Below are positions 1 through 13,077 of a stretch of DNA of 64,000 nucleotides, piece after piece. The stretch is from Vesta saturnalis (Eukaryota; Arthropoda; Insecta; Coleoptera; Lampyridae), in contig JARFJB010002133.1 in the NCBI GenBank assembly GCA_036346205.1, positions 2,256,501 through 2,320,500 of the forward strand. Direction: 5' to 3'. Position numbers and translations under genes: made by a program. Position 1 is the first letter of the stretch. Every line of letters starts with the position of its first letter. Below the pieces are notes generated by a model, which saw only the letters and a list, made by a program, of their open reading frames with translations, was not told the DNA's origin and did no database searches.

Positions 1-294
1 TGTACCTAATTTAAGGAAATCTCCGACTTTTATTACTTCAATATTACAAAAATATTCCGTTTAGCGTATTTGGACATGTCTTTGAACATGAAATATCTTG
101 TTATTGTTAAAAACAGAATTATACTATTAATGTTTAAAAATTTGAATTTATATATAATTATAGTGACAATAATTTAAAGTAAATTATTACACCTTACATT
201 GCAATCAATAAAAATATACCTATGGTCTCGTATGACAAAAAAGGTATTTGTTTTGGTAACAGAAATTTTATTTCGTTACAATACTTGGAAGGAA

Positions 295-890
295 ATTAAA
301 ACTAAGATGAATAATTATTTGGATAAAGTCTTTAATTGACTCACATTAAATAACTTATCGCTGAATGCTGACAAAACTGTCTTCACGATTTTTGATAGTG
401 TACCTAATAATGTTAATAGTTCTATTAATGGTAAAGTATTGAAAAGAGTTGAAACTATTGAAAAGAGTAAATGCTATAGTATGCCTTTTTTCAAAATATA
501 ATTAGCTATGGAACCAATGCCTGGGGAGGAGCTTGTGCAAGCAGCATCAAATTATTACGGTCTCTTCAAAACAAAATACTAAAAATTATCAATAAAAATG
601 AATTTGTTTCCTTCAACATTCCACTTAATATTAAACAACTATATTTTCCCTTGAAGCTTTAAAATTTCATTACAAAGACAGAAGACTTACAAGTGAAATA
701 CAAAAACTCAACTAGTATTACAGCACCCCTCTTCCTTAAACGGCTATAACAGGGAGTACTAAAATTAATATTATAAACGCCATTTGCTTATTTAATGATC
801 TTTCAAAGGAACTTAAAATTTTAAATAACAAAACAACTATCAAAACCAAATTGAAAAAATCGATTTCTGCTAATATTTGATGTAGTATTC
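295..890 (+). pseudogene. LINE reverse transcriptase C-terminal remnant
   Basis: Conceptual plus-strand translation gives pieces typical of the region after the catalytic site of jockey/CR1-like LINE reverse transcriptases. Near 330-400 there is LTLNNLSLNADKTVF, and near 510-580 GTNAWGGACASSIKLL followed by LQNKILKIIN. Several stops and frameshifts break it, so it cannot code for a working enzyme. Antisense reading frames over the same DNA are shadows. The fragment stops where the hAT left end begins at about 892, which suggests the hAT inserted into an older LINE. The clade cannot be fixed from so little. Confidence 0.6.
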
Positions 891-891
891 T

Positions 892-3320
<2,429 letters not shown>

Positions 3321-3956
3321 GTCTGATGGTCGATGGTAGGTTAGACGTTTATGGAAAATTTGACAACACGGGTAATTTGCTCTGCTCTATCGATCCAAAA
3401 TATTTTCAACGATGCGATGTTACCGCTTCTAGTCAAAAGTAGTAACAGTTTTCTTTTTTTAATGGAACACCCTGTATATTATTTTATTTTTTGAATCTCA
3501 ATTTATTTATGAACATTTTTTCTAAATAGTTTCCTATACCTATCTACACCGGTTTTCGAGAGAATCATTACTTTTTATTTCTTTTCTCTGAAATACGATA
3601 CCACTAAAATTTTAATTTAGCTGCTATTTGAATCCATATAAGGTGAATTTTTCGACAGTTTGTACAAGCCTTGTATTATTATAGCTACCTAAATAAATTT
3701 ATTTCATGTTATACAGGGTGGTTTAAAATTAATGATTTTGACGTGACACACATAAAGCGTCAAAACTTTATTTTTTCAAATAGAACACCCTGTATATTAT
3801 TTCAAACTCTGAAAGGTAATTAAATGTCCTTTAAGTTGATGTACCATAGTGACATACCTAACTCGTCCAAGTTTTCGAAATAAAAAAATCAATGAAATCT
3901 GTAGTCGTTCTCAAGTTATGGCGTGACCAAGGAAAATAGGCATTCATTTTTATATA
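3321..3956. other. Non-coding stretch with short transposon-end fragments
   Basis: No gene is visible. Pieces resembling ends of Tc1/mariner-like elements occur at about 3460-3480 and 3780-3800 (ACACCCTGTATATT) and at 3712 (TACAGGGTGG). They are probably remnants of small non-autonomous copies. Confidence 0.45.
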
Positions 3957-4505
3957 CAGGGTAAGTTTTTTTTTCATTTTAAGCATTGGCATCTCGGAAA
4001 CTACAAGCGATTGAAATTCGGTTAAACGGGGAAAAAGTTGCAGTTTTATGAACCTAAATTAACGACACTTTCATTTGTTGGAAAAAGTTCATGGCTTACT
4101 AGATATTTACAAAAAATTAAAATTTTGCATTTTATTTAATTCTAAAAAACTCTGTTATCGATTTGAGAAAAAAATGTAGCGGAAAAGATGGTGGTGTTTT
4201 TTATGTTTTATCTACTTGTTATTCAAAGTTATGATATAAACTTTTGTTTTTAAATGGAAGGTATAAGTAGGGTGTGCCTTAAAGAGAACAAATTTTGTCT
4301 TTATAATGATGCAGGTCTATTGTACTATTGAGAGTAAAAACAGAATGTACCATGGAAAAACATTTTTATCCGGTTAAGTTAATCACACAGTTTATTATGA
4401 CATTTCACCTAAAAATTAGGGCCTCAAATAGAACAAGAACGTAAAGAAACTAGGACTTATTAAGTTTAAATTTCCACTGAAGTAATCGCATGTAAAAAAA
4501 TTAAT

Positions 4506-5497
4506 CTATCTCAGCAAATGTTGAAAATGACCACCATTATTATTATTATTATATACACACAAGCGGCATCTTTTCACAATGGAATTTACAGTTTTCCGTA
4601 TTTTCCTACCATCTAAATTGCGAAAGGCATGTATCATATCATTACGTACTTCTTCTTTTGTAGCATAAGTTCGCTGATAAACCAAATCTTTTAGAGTACC
4701 AAAAAGAAAAAAATCTAAAAATGAAAGATCTGGTGATCTTGGTGCCCAAGGGACCGGTCCGTTCCTACCTATCCAAGAATTTGGAAACAGTTGGTTTAGG
4801 TACTCTCTCACTTGCAATTGGTTGTGCGGCGGAGGACCGTCGTGTTGAAACCAACGTAAATTACGTTTTGTTTCCAAATCTAAGATATCCAACATATCTT
4901 GAAATCCATTTTGTAGAAACTCAAGATAACGATGGTCTGTCAAATTTTCGTCGTAAATTAAAGGTCCAAGAATTCGCGATCAAATAATTCCGCACCAAAC
5001 ATTGAATCCAAATTTTCTTTGAGGCTGTCTTCCACGAAGTATCCTAGGATTTTTCTGCATCCACAAATATTCATTGCGCCTATTGAACATACCACAGTTA
5101 GTAAATTTGGTTTCATCAGTCCACAAAATTTGATTTTGAAACTCTGGATTCTGTTGAATCATATTAATGTACCAGTTACAAAACGCAATTCTTGTAACTT
5201 GGCCCCCTGGATGCAGTGTCTGTCCTACTGATAGGTGATATGCGTGAAATTTGTGTTTCTTCAAAACTCTCATGGCTGTGGTTTAAGACACACTAACTTC
5301 AGCTGAAATTCATCTCTCTTTGGTTTCGAAAAGGAACCAAACTGCCTCAGATCTCTGTATAAATTGTTGAACGTCGGTAGACATGGTTGACGCCGATTTT
5401 CATACAATTGTTGATACCGTCTGGCAGCAGGAACACTATTTTTATTACACATTATAAAACATTCCAACATATTACGTTTGTCGCGATTAGAAAACAT
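4506..5497 (-). pseudogene. Tc1/mariner-like DDE transposase (DUF4817-type N terminus), broken
   Basis: The N-terminal segment (5497 to about 5275) begins MFSNRDKRNMLECFIMCNKN, like the DUF4817/helix-turn-helix region of this arthropod family. A middle segment (5273-4980) has LKKHKFHAYHLS and the first catalytic aspartate in ILWTDETKF. The last segment (to 4506) has the second aspartate in FQHDGPPPHNQLQVREYLN and the third in PRSPDLSFLDFFLFG. These lie in shifted frames, with a stop and an apparent deletion after the N-terminal part, so the gene is dead. The tail includes a run of asparagines from an ATT repeat. Confidence 0.8.
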
Positions 5498-6103
5498 CTT
5501 TAATTTAATTTACGAAGTTACAAAACTGCCAAATTTCAACTAAAACAATGAGCACCAGTACTTTTATTTTTTTCATGGCACTCTCAATATTACGAAAATG
5601 TCTGTATCACGTTTATTATTCATCAAAGTAAATGTAGCAAACCTTATATCGTTATAAAGAGAAAAATTTGTTCTTTTTAAAAATGTCAAAGCCAACTATT
5701 ACTGGTACTTAATAAAATCTAAGTTTGTTTTAACTCAAGCGAGCAGGAAATTAGTATGTAAAACATATTACGCATTAAAATGTCTAAAATTTTTATTCGT
5801 GTCCATTTTGTTGTTTTCCTAATAATTCTACAATATTTAAAAGAAAAATCACTAAATTTGTTTTCGTGCATCAAAATTTGAAATGAAAAAAAAAACTGTA
5901 TTTATTATGGCAAGGGTGTAAAACTGAAAACCATAATTAATTCATTTTTCCATAGCCAACTGTAAATCAACAAAAATCATTATAACTTTATTTTAAAACA
6001 AAACATACATCATGTCTGATATTGTTATAAAGCTTAAAAATGCTCATCTGATAAAGGCACAACCTTGAGCCTACTATACCTTCCATTTAAAAAAACAATT
6101 TTA

Positions 6104-6243
6104 ATAAATATTACTACTGACGAAGATAACTGTAAGTGTTATCGAAACGTTTAGATTGTATAATTTAAAATACACCATTAAAAAAACCCAAAAAAGATAA
6201 GTATTTTATTATGTGATAATGGTGAAAGTTTACATTTTCATAT
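6104..6243 (+). mobile_element. Penelope-like terminal fragment inserted in a Tc1 inverted repeat
   Basis: This ~140 bp segment interrupts the right arm of the Tc1-like element; the left arm is continuous at the matching point (around 4240-4250). It contains the hammerhead-like motif, then AAAATACACCATTAAAAAAA, GATAAGTATTTTATTA and TGGTGAAAGTTTACATTTTC. The same blocks recur near 33530, 38640-38745, 39480-39560 and 49555-49650, in part beside Penelope coding sequence. The insertion is younger than the Tc1 copy. Confidence 0.7.
6111..6160 (+). ncRNA. Hammerhead ribozyme-like motif (copy A)
   Basis: The core box CTGACGA is at 6117-6123. Stem II is GATAAC (6125-6130) pairing with GTTATC (6138-6143) around a 7-nt loop. 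GAAA follows at 6144-6147. An ACGT palindrome (6147-6150) would form the very short stem III, possibly only as a dimer. CTA (6114-6116) can pair with TAG (6152-6154) to start stem I, placing cleavage after position 6151. One extra A (6124) lies between the core and stem II and must be tolerated. Hammerhead ribozymes are established in Penelope-like elements; activity here is inferred. Confidence 0.5.
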
Positions 6244-6738
6244 TTATATCATGACTTTGGAATAACAAGAGATAGAACAAAAGTCACAATGTAGATAAAC
6301 CATAAAAAACACTACCAATTTTTCCTCTACATTTTTTTTTCTCAAATGATAACAGAGTTATTTAGAATGAAATAAAATGCAAAATATTAGTTTTTTTGAA
6401 ATATCTAGTAAGCAATGACTTTTCCAACTGAAAGTGTCCTTAATTTAGGTTTGTAAAACTGCAACTCTTTTCCCATTTAACTGGATCTCTATTGCTTGTA
6501 GTTTCCGAGATGCCAATGCTTAAAATAAAAAAAAAACTCACGCTGTATATAAGTTGTAATAGGGGTTTCCCGTTAATAAACTAAACTAAATTCTTGAAAG
6601 CTATACAATATTGTCAATGAAATTAAAATGTCCCAAATTGATTTTAAATCTTATATAGCTTTATGCCTGTTGAAAAATGGACCCAAAACATCAACAACCC
6701 ACCGATATTGATGAAGTGCATTGTGATAGTCGGACATA

Positions 6739-9055
6739 CAGTGGAAACTCGATAATTCGTCATGCTCGGGACTGGAGGGGTGATGAATTACAGAAATAGA
6801 CGAATTATAGAGAGTCTGGAAAATTAGAAATACAGTACATACCTTTTTACTCCAATTTATTGCATTACTGTACTGTACATATATTTTAATGCATTTATTG
6901 TACAGTATTACTTGAAAAAATGTGTAATCATTTTTTGAACTAACTTTTCACATCCTTTCTTAATAGCTAAATTACGCACTTGTCACAATGCGATCAGTTT
7001 CGAAATGTCTGCTTCTTGTTGCTGTTCATACCATTGAATGCACTTAGTTAACATGTCTTCTACTTCTTTACTTGTATGTACACTTTGATAATGAGAAATG
7101 TCATCTTCATCATCTTGGTCGTTGTTGGTGTCCTTGTTAATTACTCGTTCCACTATCTCGTCGTCATTCAAAATCTCGTACCCCACATCTGAATGATCAA
7201 CATTTAACGAGTCGTGTACGTCACATTCTTCAGTTGGAAAAGTACGAAATTGTTTCCATACTTGACCTACTTCACATAATTGTTCGGTTTCAACATTGTC
7301 AGCTTCATCTAATGGCCAAATTTTATTCCAACAATGTTTTGTTTGAAATGTTATTCCAAACGTTCGCAATGTTGAAAATTGTATTTTTAATCGTGTAACC
7401 TTTCCAGAAGTCCTCTATGTTAGAAACGAAATCACAAGAAATTACATTTTGTAGAAATATTTTCCGTTAACAACGTTTCAAACTTTCAATTATCCCCTAA
7501 TCCATTGGCTGAATCAGGGAAGTTGTATTCGCAGGAAGGAATACGCATTTTATATTTTCAGCAAATCTTATTCATTTAATGGATGGGCTGGTGCATTGTC
7601 ATTATTAAAAGTGCCTTTTCAGGTAATTGTTTAGATTTAAGGTGTGATTTCACTTGAGGAACAAAAACATTTTGAAACCATGCAGTAAAAGTTTCTTGGT
7701 TCATCCATGTACTTTTTTGTGCATAGTGATTTACGGGCAATAAATTTCTATTAAAATACTTGAGAGCTCTCGGTTTTATAGCTTTCCCAACAAACGCTAG
7801 CGGAAGTCGATGATTTCCACTGGCATTGGAACAAACCATAATTGTCAGTCTTTCATTCCTCATTTTATACGAGCAGAAGTGTCTGAACGAGACACTTCTG
7901 GTCGTAGAGCTCAATAGAATTCAGTTTCATCGCAGTTGTAAACTTGTTCTCTAGTTAATCCTAAATTTGAAATTTTGCAAATTAATTTTTCACAGTATCC
8001 TTTAATAGGTTAACATAATCACTATCGGCACTCATAACTTCGTCTTCTTTGGAAAAGCTGCCAGATCTCGTCGCTGCTTAAATTTTCCCAACCATCCTAC
8101 ACTGGCTTTGAAGTCAGGATTTCCATTAAATTTTGTGTTCATTTCTAGAGCTTTTTGAATTAAAATTGGCCCACTCAGAGGTAAGCCTAAACTTTGTTGT
8201 TGTACGAACCAGAGATATATAGCCTCATCTAACTGTGAGTTTGTCGGTGGAGTAAGTCAAATCCGTTTACTAACATTGCCATCTAAAACTTCCATTTTTG
8301 CCATAAAATCTTGAATCTTGTCTCCATTTTTCTTAATGTCGTTAATTTTATAGATTTCAGCAAGTTTGCTGGCACTTTCTTTTCTAAGACGTAAAATTTC
8401 AAATTTCATTGGCAGATCTATACTTTTGTAATTTGATGGTCTTTCTGTAGCCATTACTGTTAAAAGAAAACAAAAAGTCACTACAAACACAATATGTACT
8501 GTACAAAACAAAATGGAAAAAAATCATTGTAACGGATCTCACTATAAAAACGTAAGGAACTTTGTGGAGGATGCTAAGATTCGGGGAAAGTGAGCACTTA
8601 AAGTACCGGACGTACTGTACAGTGTTTCTAAGAATTGATACTGAATACATATCAATAAAAATCGTTAACAAGGCGGATGTTTATTATGTATGATTATAAT
8701 TTTCATTTTTTTTTCTTATTTGGTCAATTGCATTCGTTAAAACTGAAGCACAGAAAACGTTATGTTTAATCATGACAAGGAATGTAGTCTTAGGAGGTTC
8801 CTTAACATTTCTATCTGTAATTGCATATAATGAATACTTAAGTGATAGTTGTTCACTAAAAAAAAAGAATGTTTTCAGTGTTATATGTATTTCATTGTTT
8901 TCAAATTAAGCATTATACATTTTGACGGATAATTAAAGAGAGTTGTCTTTAAAATACTTTTCTGATGTTTTGAAGTACGAAATTCACTTTTGGTTTTTTT
9001 TTGGGAGTGACGAATTACAGAATATGACGATTTAAGGAGTGTCGAGTTTTCACTG
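6739..9055 (-). mobile_element. Tigger/pogo-like DNA transposon
   Basis: The ends are inverted repeats: CAGTGGAAACTCGA... at 6739 and, on the opposite strand, CAGTGAAAACTCGAC... ending at 9055. Both arms carry further matching blocks (GATGAATTACAGAA against CTGTAATTCGTC). TA flanks both ends (6737-6738 and 9056-9057). The CAGT...CTCGA terminus fits the pogo/Tigger group. A broken transposase lies inside on the minus strand. Confidence 0.8.
6983..8454 (-). pseudogene. Tigger/jerky-like (CENP-B family) transposase, broken
   Basis: The chosen start is the ATG at 8454 (MATERPSNYKS), followed by a helix-turn-helix segment (LPMKFEILRLRKESASKLAE). A Tc5-type DNA-binding region (about 8250-8060) reads SQLDEAIYLWFVQQQ and later ASVGWLGKFKQR. 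The DDE_1 catalytic region (7914-7576) has RLTIMVCSNASGNHRLPLAF, STWMNQETFTAWFQNVFVP and LPEKALLIM. The acidic C-terminal segment (7369-6983) is rich in Asp and Glu. Stops separate these parts, and the second catalytic aspartate box reads IMTMHQP where LLLDNAP-like sequence is usual. It is dead. Confidence 0.75.
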
Positions 9056-10771
9056 TATAGTAGTGACACAAAGAGAGAAAGCTTGAAGAAAGTGTAAAAT
9101 ATGTGGAAATCACACAATTCATATGTGTAACAAGTGCTTCATATTCCATGTTTTAAATTATACCATAATAGACTATTATGATTATACCACCAACAATAAT
9201 CAATTTTCTGTATGTATTTTACCAATGGCTCATTTTTACACCATAGTGTCATTATTGAACTTATTTTTTAATTCAGTTTATTTTGCAACAATCTTTTATG
9301 CTTTGTTTAAAATATTTAACAACGTGATCAATCTCAAGTGTACTGAAGTGGTATGACAAAATCCTAGTTGTTATATATTGTTGTGTCTTGCAGTTGGCTG
9401 CTTTGGATTTTAGTGTGGTTTTAGTTTATGTCATATTATACCTTCGTTTTTCACTTTTGTATTTTCTTGAGTTATTTACAAACTGTCTATATCAAGACAA
9501 GTTACATATTCTGAATTTCAAATTGTGATATCGAATTTAATGATGCCGTTTTCAAAATGTACTGTAAATTTTATTTCATTATAATGAAATTATAACATTT
9601 AAATACTTAAGATTTAAGATTCATTATTTTGTAATGATGTAATCCAATCATTAAAAACATTTTATTTATTTTGTTGTATTTTATAGGGATGCAGTCTAAT
9701 CAAATACAAAATAGTCATTATTTAAATTAAGATAATATTTTATAATATGTATAAGTTAATGACCTTCATACAGATTTGAAACTGATTGTAGTTTTTACTC
9801 GAACCACATTCTAGAGTAGCTAGAGCAATACAGTTTCTTACCAACCTATCAGTGGTACCAACTTAAATATTTTGAACACGTGGTATCACTTGAAATTGAT
9901 CACTCTGTATATGCAATAAATTAGAAATATGAACAATTAAAATTTAAAAAAATATGTCGTTACTCATATTTTACGGTTGGTGTATATAAAATAATTCACT
10001 AATAAAAATCAAAATTTAGACCCTTTATTTTATTATTCAGTAGCTGGGATGATATGACTAACATTACAGTTGAAAGAACATGTAATATTTAGAAATCATA
10101 AATTAAAAAATTTGTATGTATTTATATATCTATTTAAGAAAGGAGTTACAAAAAGATAAACACAAATACTTATATTGTAATAAAGAATATTTCCTTACTA
10201 ATAAATGGGTAATAAAGGGTAAACAGCAAATGTCACAAAAATAATACAAAGGTATAAAACTAATACACTAGAATAAAACAATCAAATTACGTGTGCAAAG
10301 TAATTACTAGAAAAATTTGTACATGTTTTTGTCTTCAATTAAATTAACATGGCACAACATGTCATGGTTACATAAACAAAAACCATAAAAGATTAAAAAA
10401 GTACTTCAACTTGTATGCATTTCCTATACAAAAAATATTGCCAAATGCTTTACGTTAAATTTATTTACTAACAATTTGTAATTTAACAAATTTCGAATAA
10501 TTTAAATACAACGCTAGCTTCCAACAATTACATATTTCAGTATATTTAATGAGGATACTTTATAAAAATGTTTCGACCACATTACGAAAAATAAGTAGGC
10601 CACTCGCCAACTGTTAATATCATAAAATAGATCTTTGATATTTGAAGGTAAAAAGGCTTTCTCAACACCACATATCAACTGAAATAAAACTCATACATAC
10701 CACTAAAGAAATTTAACATTCCTATTAATATAGAGAAAAACCTAAATGCAGTACTACCAAATTTATTGATC
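9056..10771. other. AT-rich non-coding stretch; includes the 3' flank of the CaaX gene
   Basis: No coding region, structural RNA or clear repeat is seen. The part next to 10772 should hold the 3' untranslated region of the minus-strand gene that ends there. TTTATT (AATAAA on the minus strand) occurs at 10762-10767, but that is only a few bases past the stop, so the functional signal is probably further left. Confidence 0.5.
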
Positions 10772-11785
10772 TTACATAATGCTACACCATTTGCGTTGTT
10801 CATCCCCAATACCATTTTCTAGTTTAATTTTATCAAATTCTTCATTTGCATCAAATCCACACTTTTCTACAAATTGAGGAGAATTTTCTTTTTTAAATCT
10901 AAAATTAGAAATAGGATTTGATAGATATGAAAAAAAGCCAGATGTTTCCTTTTTAACACGCTTTGTAGAAATGGGAGAAAAACTGTGAGACTTTCTTTTC
11001 AAACCCATTGAAATATTCTGTACAGATTCGTAATCTGCATAAATATCTCTCTTTTCATCAAGACTGTTCTTTAAAACAAACCGCCTATAATCGCCTTGTC
11101 TTCCAGAATGAATAGTTCGACGACCTGACAAACTTTTCACAGTATCTGCAAATGTACGGTTGGATAAATTTGAATTAGAATCTTCAAATAATCCCGAGTC
11201 TTGAGCAGACAAATCATTATTTCTTGTTGCATCACTGCCTGCCACTGCTTTTGTACTAAGATTTTCTGTTGATACTGATGAGAAAGTATCTGAAGTATCA
11301 TTAAGATCGACAATTTCATCAGATGGTTGTAAATTTATATTAATAATGTTAGTGTCAGTAGACCATACATTTTTTTTAGGTGTTATACTGCCTGATCTAG
11401 AATCATTTAAGTCAATTATTTCAAGCTCTTCATTGTCTTTTTCTCCAATTTTAGGTGTCTTTGGTGTAGATATGTTGCGAGAATGTGATCGTCGTGTCTT
11501 ACACCTACTATTCGAACCCTCTGATTCTAATTCAACATCATTCTCATCAAATTGTAGTTCAGGTATGGGTTCTTCATCATCTTTTTCTAAAACTAATGGA
11601 TCCATTTCAACTGAGTTTGCAGGTGAGGAGGGTACGGCATCTTTAATATCAGATTCTTTACGTGGAGGACTCTGAGTATCAGTTTTAATTTCTACTGCAA
11701 CGTCCTTTGTTTTTTCATTATCTGTAACAACCAATAATAAATTATTATCTATGTAAAATAATCCACAACTATCTTGTTCAGCCAT
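10772..11785 (-). CDS. Disordered nuclear-type protein with C-terminal CaaX box (CSIM)
   Basis: This is an uninterrupted 337-residue frame. The first ATG is at 11785 (MAEQDSCGLF); the frame extends upstream only through non-ATG codons to a TAA. The protein is mostly low complexity: acidic and serine-rich, with two related IIDLND/IVDLND motifs and several S/TP sites. A basic bipartite-type nuclear localisation signal lies at about residues 263-279 (KRKSHSFSPISTKRVKK). The last four residues are CSIM, a good farnesyltransferase site because the final residue is Met. I recognise no domain. NLS plus CaaX resembles the logic of lamins and of Drosophila Kugelkern (nuclear envelope), but there is no lamin rod and orthology is not shown. 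No introns are visible. Confidence 0.75.
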   Translation of the reverse strand: MAEQDSCGLFYIDNNLLLVVTDNEKTKDVAVEIKTDTQSPPRKESDIKDAVPSSPANSVEMDPLVLEKDDEEPIPELQFDENDVELESEGSNSRCKTRRSHSRNISTPKTPKIGEKDNEELEIIDLNDSRSGSITPKKNVWSTDTNIININLQPSDEIVDLNDTSDTFSSVSTENLSTKAVAGSDATRNNDLSAQDSGLFEDSNSNLSNRTFADTVKSLSGRRTIHSGRQGDYRRFVLKNSLDEKRDIYADYESVQNISMGLKRKSHSFSPISTKRVKKETSGFFSYLSNPISNFRFKKENSPQFVEKCGFDANEEFDKIKLENGIGDEQRKWCSIM

Positions 11786-12387
11786 GCAAATATTAAGCAA
11801 CAAAGTAAGAGGCAATTGATTAGTTTAATATGTGTACGTTAAACATTTCCAAACATGTACATACATATGCAAAATTGCAAATTTATAACTTAGATATTTT
11901 TTATAGTAACTAACATTTGGAATGTTCTGATTATTTACGGACAACTGATGACGCGTTGTGACTTTTATCTGCATTTGACGTAGATTTATAGTTGGCGTTT
12001 AATGTATATTATCGCACAACAATCCACGTCCAACCGCTGAATTGCTACATATCAACCCGCTAGTGTGAATTAATCTAATAATAATTCTTCCTTGCGTATC
12101 CTGGGATATTTAATGTGCACAAGCATTAGCTAATCATTCATATGATTTAATTTAGTGAAAAGTTCGAAATATTATTATGAATTGAAGAGAACATAAATGT
12201 TGTATAAACTTAAAATAAATGCAAAATACAAAACGTACGATTTTTTGGAGACCCTTTAAGATGTGTTAGAGTATCCTCAAATTGAAAAAGAATTTCTTGT
12301 CCGAAAATACTAATCCTGACCAAATTTCAACTCAATTGAGCCATTAAATGGATTTCCATCTACACACACCAACTACCAGCGCACACT

Positions 12388-12389
<2 letters not shown>
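11786..12389. other. 5' flank of the CaaX gene, then an unidentified repeat tail
   Basis: 11786-12200 should contain the minus-strand gene's 5' untranslated region and promoter, but no convincing core element was found. From about 12240 the plus strand resembles the non-coding tail of a retroelement (GACCAAATTTCAACTCAATT near 12319), ending in the (TA)n run that starts near 12392. Confidence 0.4.

Positions 12390-12391
<2 letters not shown>

Positions 12392-12437
<46 letters not shown>
12392..12437. repeat. (TA)n microsatellite
   Basis: A pure TA run ends the first repeat tail. Confidence 0.97.
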
Positions 12438-12440
<3 letters not shown>

Positions 12441-12765
12441 TAGTCGACCCTACACGACGTTACCCGTGGATTAACCCACTTTGAAACACCATTGAAAGTC
12501 AGATCTACGCTACATATATTTTAATAGTTATTTTGTTATTTTGATCAAATATAAAACACAGCGGATACCCTTTGTGTTCTACTATGCTAATGAAACCTAG
12601 CGTCGTGCGTTGCCGCGTCGAAAGATTATGAGCACTTGTCGATATTTAAAATATTTTATGGTAAAAATCTTCAGTGTACTCAATAACTTCTTAAAGTTTC
12701 ATGGCGATCGGATAGATGGTTTCAAAGTCTATAACGGACACAGGCAGAAACATTTTTGTTTTCTA

Positions 12766-12836
<71 letters not shown>
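12438..12836 (+). repeat. Retroelement-like tail ending in (TA)n
   Basis: A segment with the phrase AAAGTTTCATGGCGATCGGA near 12694, then a short linker and a TA run (about 12764-12834). Phrases of this form are common in insect genomes in non-coding tails that end in simple repeats. Two such tails stand in series here (this one and the stretch before 12392). The IYIYIY frames are repeat artefacts. Confidence 0.5.
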
Positions 12837-12838
<2 letters not shown>

Positions 12839-13077
12839 GGATTGCGAAAAGTCTCGCACCAAGATGCTATCTTTGAAACGGTAAAGGATAGTTATGAAAT
12901 TCTAGGACGAATGGGATTGTATTCTGTTTTTTTTGAGTAAATGTCAAATTTTTGACGCCAGCGTTTAGCGTACCACCGCCATCTTGAATTTTGTTAAACG
13001 ACAACTAGGTCGAGTAAGAAAAGCTTATTTTTCCTCTTTCCATAAATATTGGTAATATACCACTTTACTATGAAATT

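Larger units (their letters stand above)
3957..6545 (-). mobile_element. Tc1/mariner-like element with ~300 bp terminal inverted repeats
   Basis: The left arm, from 3957 (CAGGGTAAG...) to about 4285, is repeated in inverted orientation at about 6045-6545. Shared blocks include AAGCATTGGCATCTCGGAAA, AACTCTGTTATC and TAAATGGAAGGTATA. Both ends abut TA dinucleotides (3955-3956 and 6546-6547), the usual target duplication of this superfamily. The right arm is longer because a Penelope fragment (6104-6243) interrupts it. The element carries a broken transposase on the minus strand. Confidence 0.8.
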
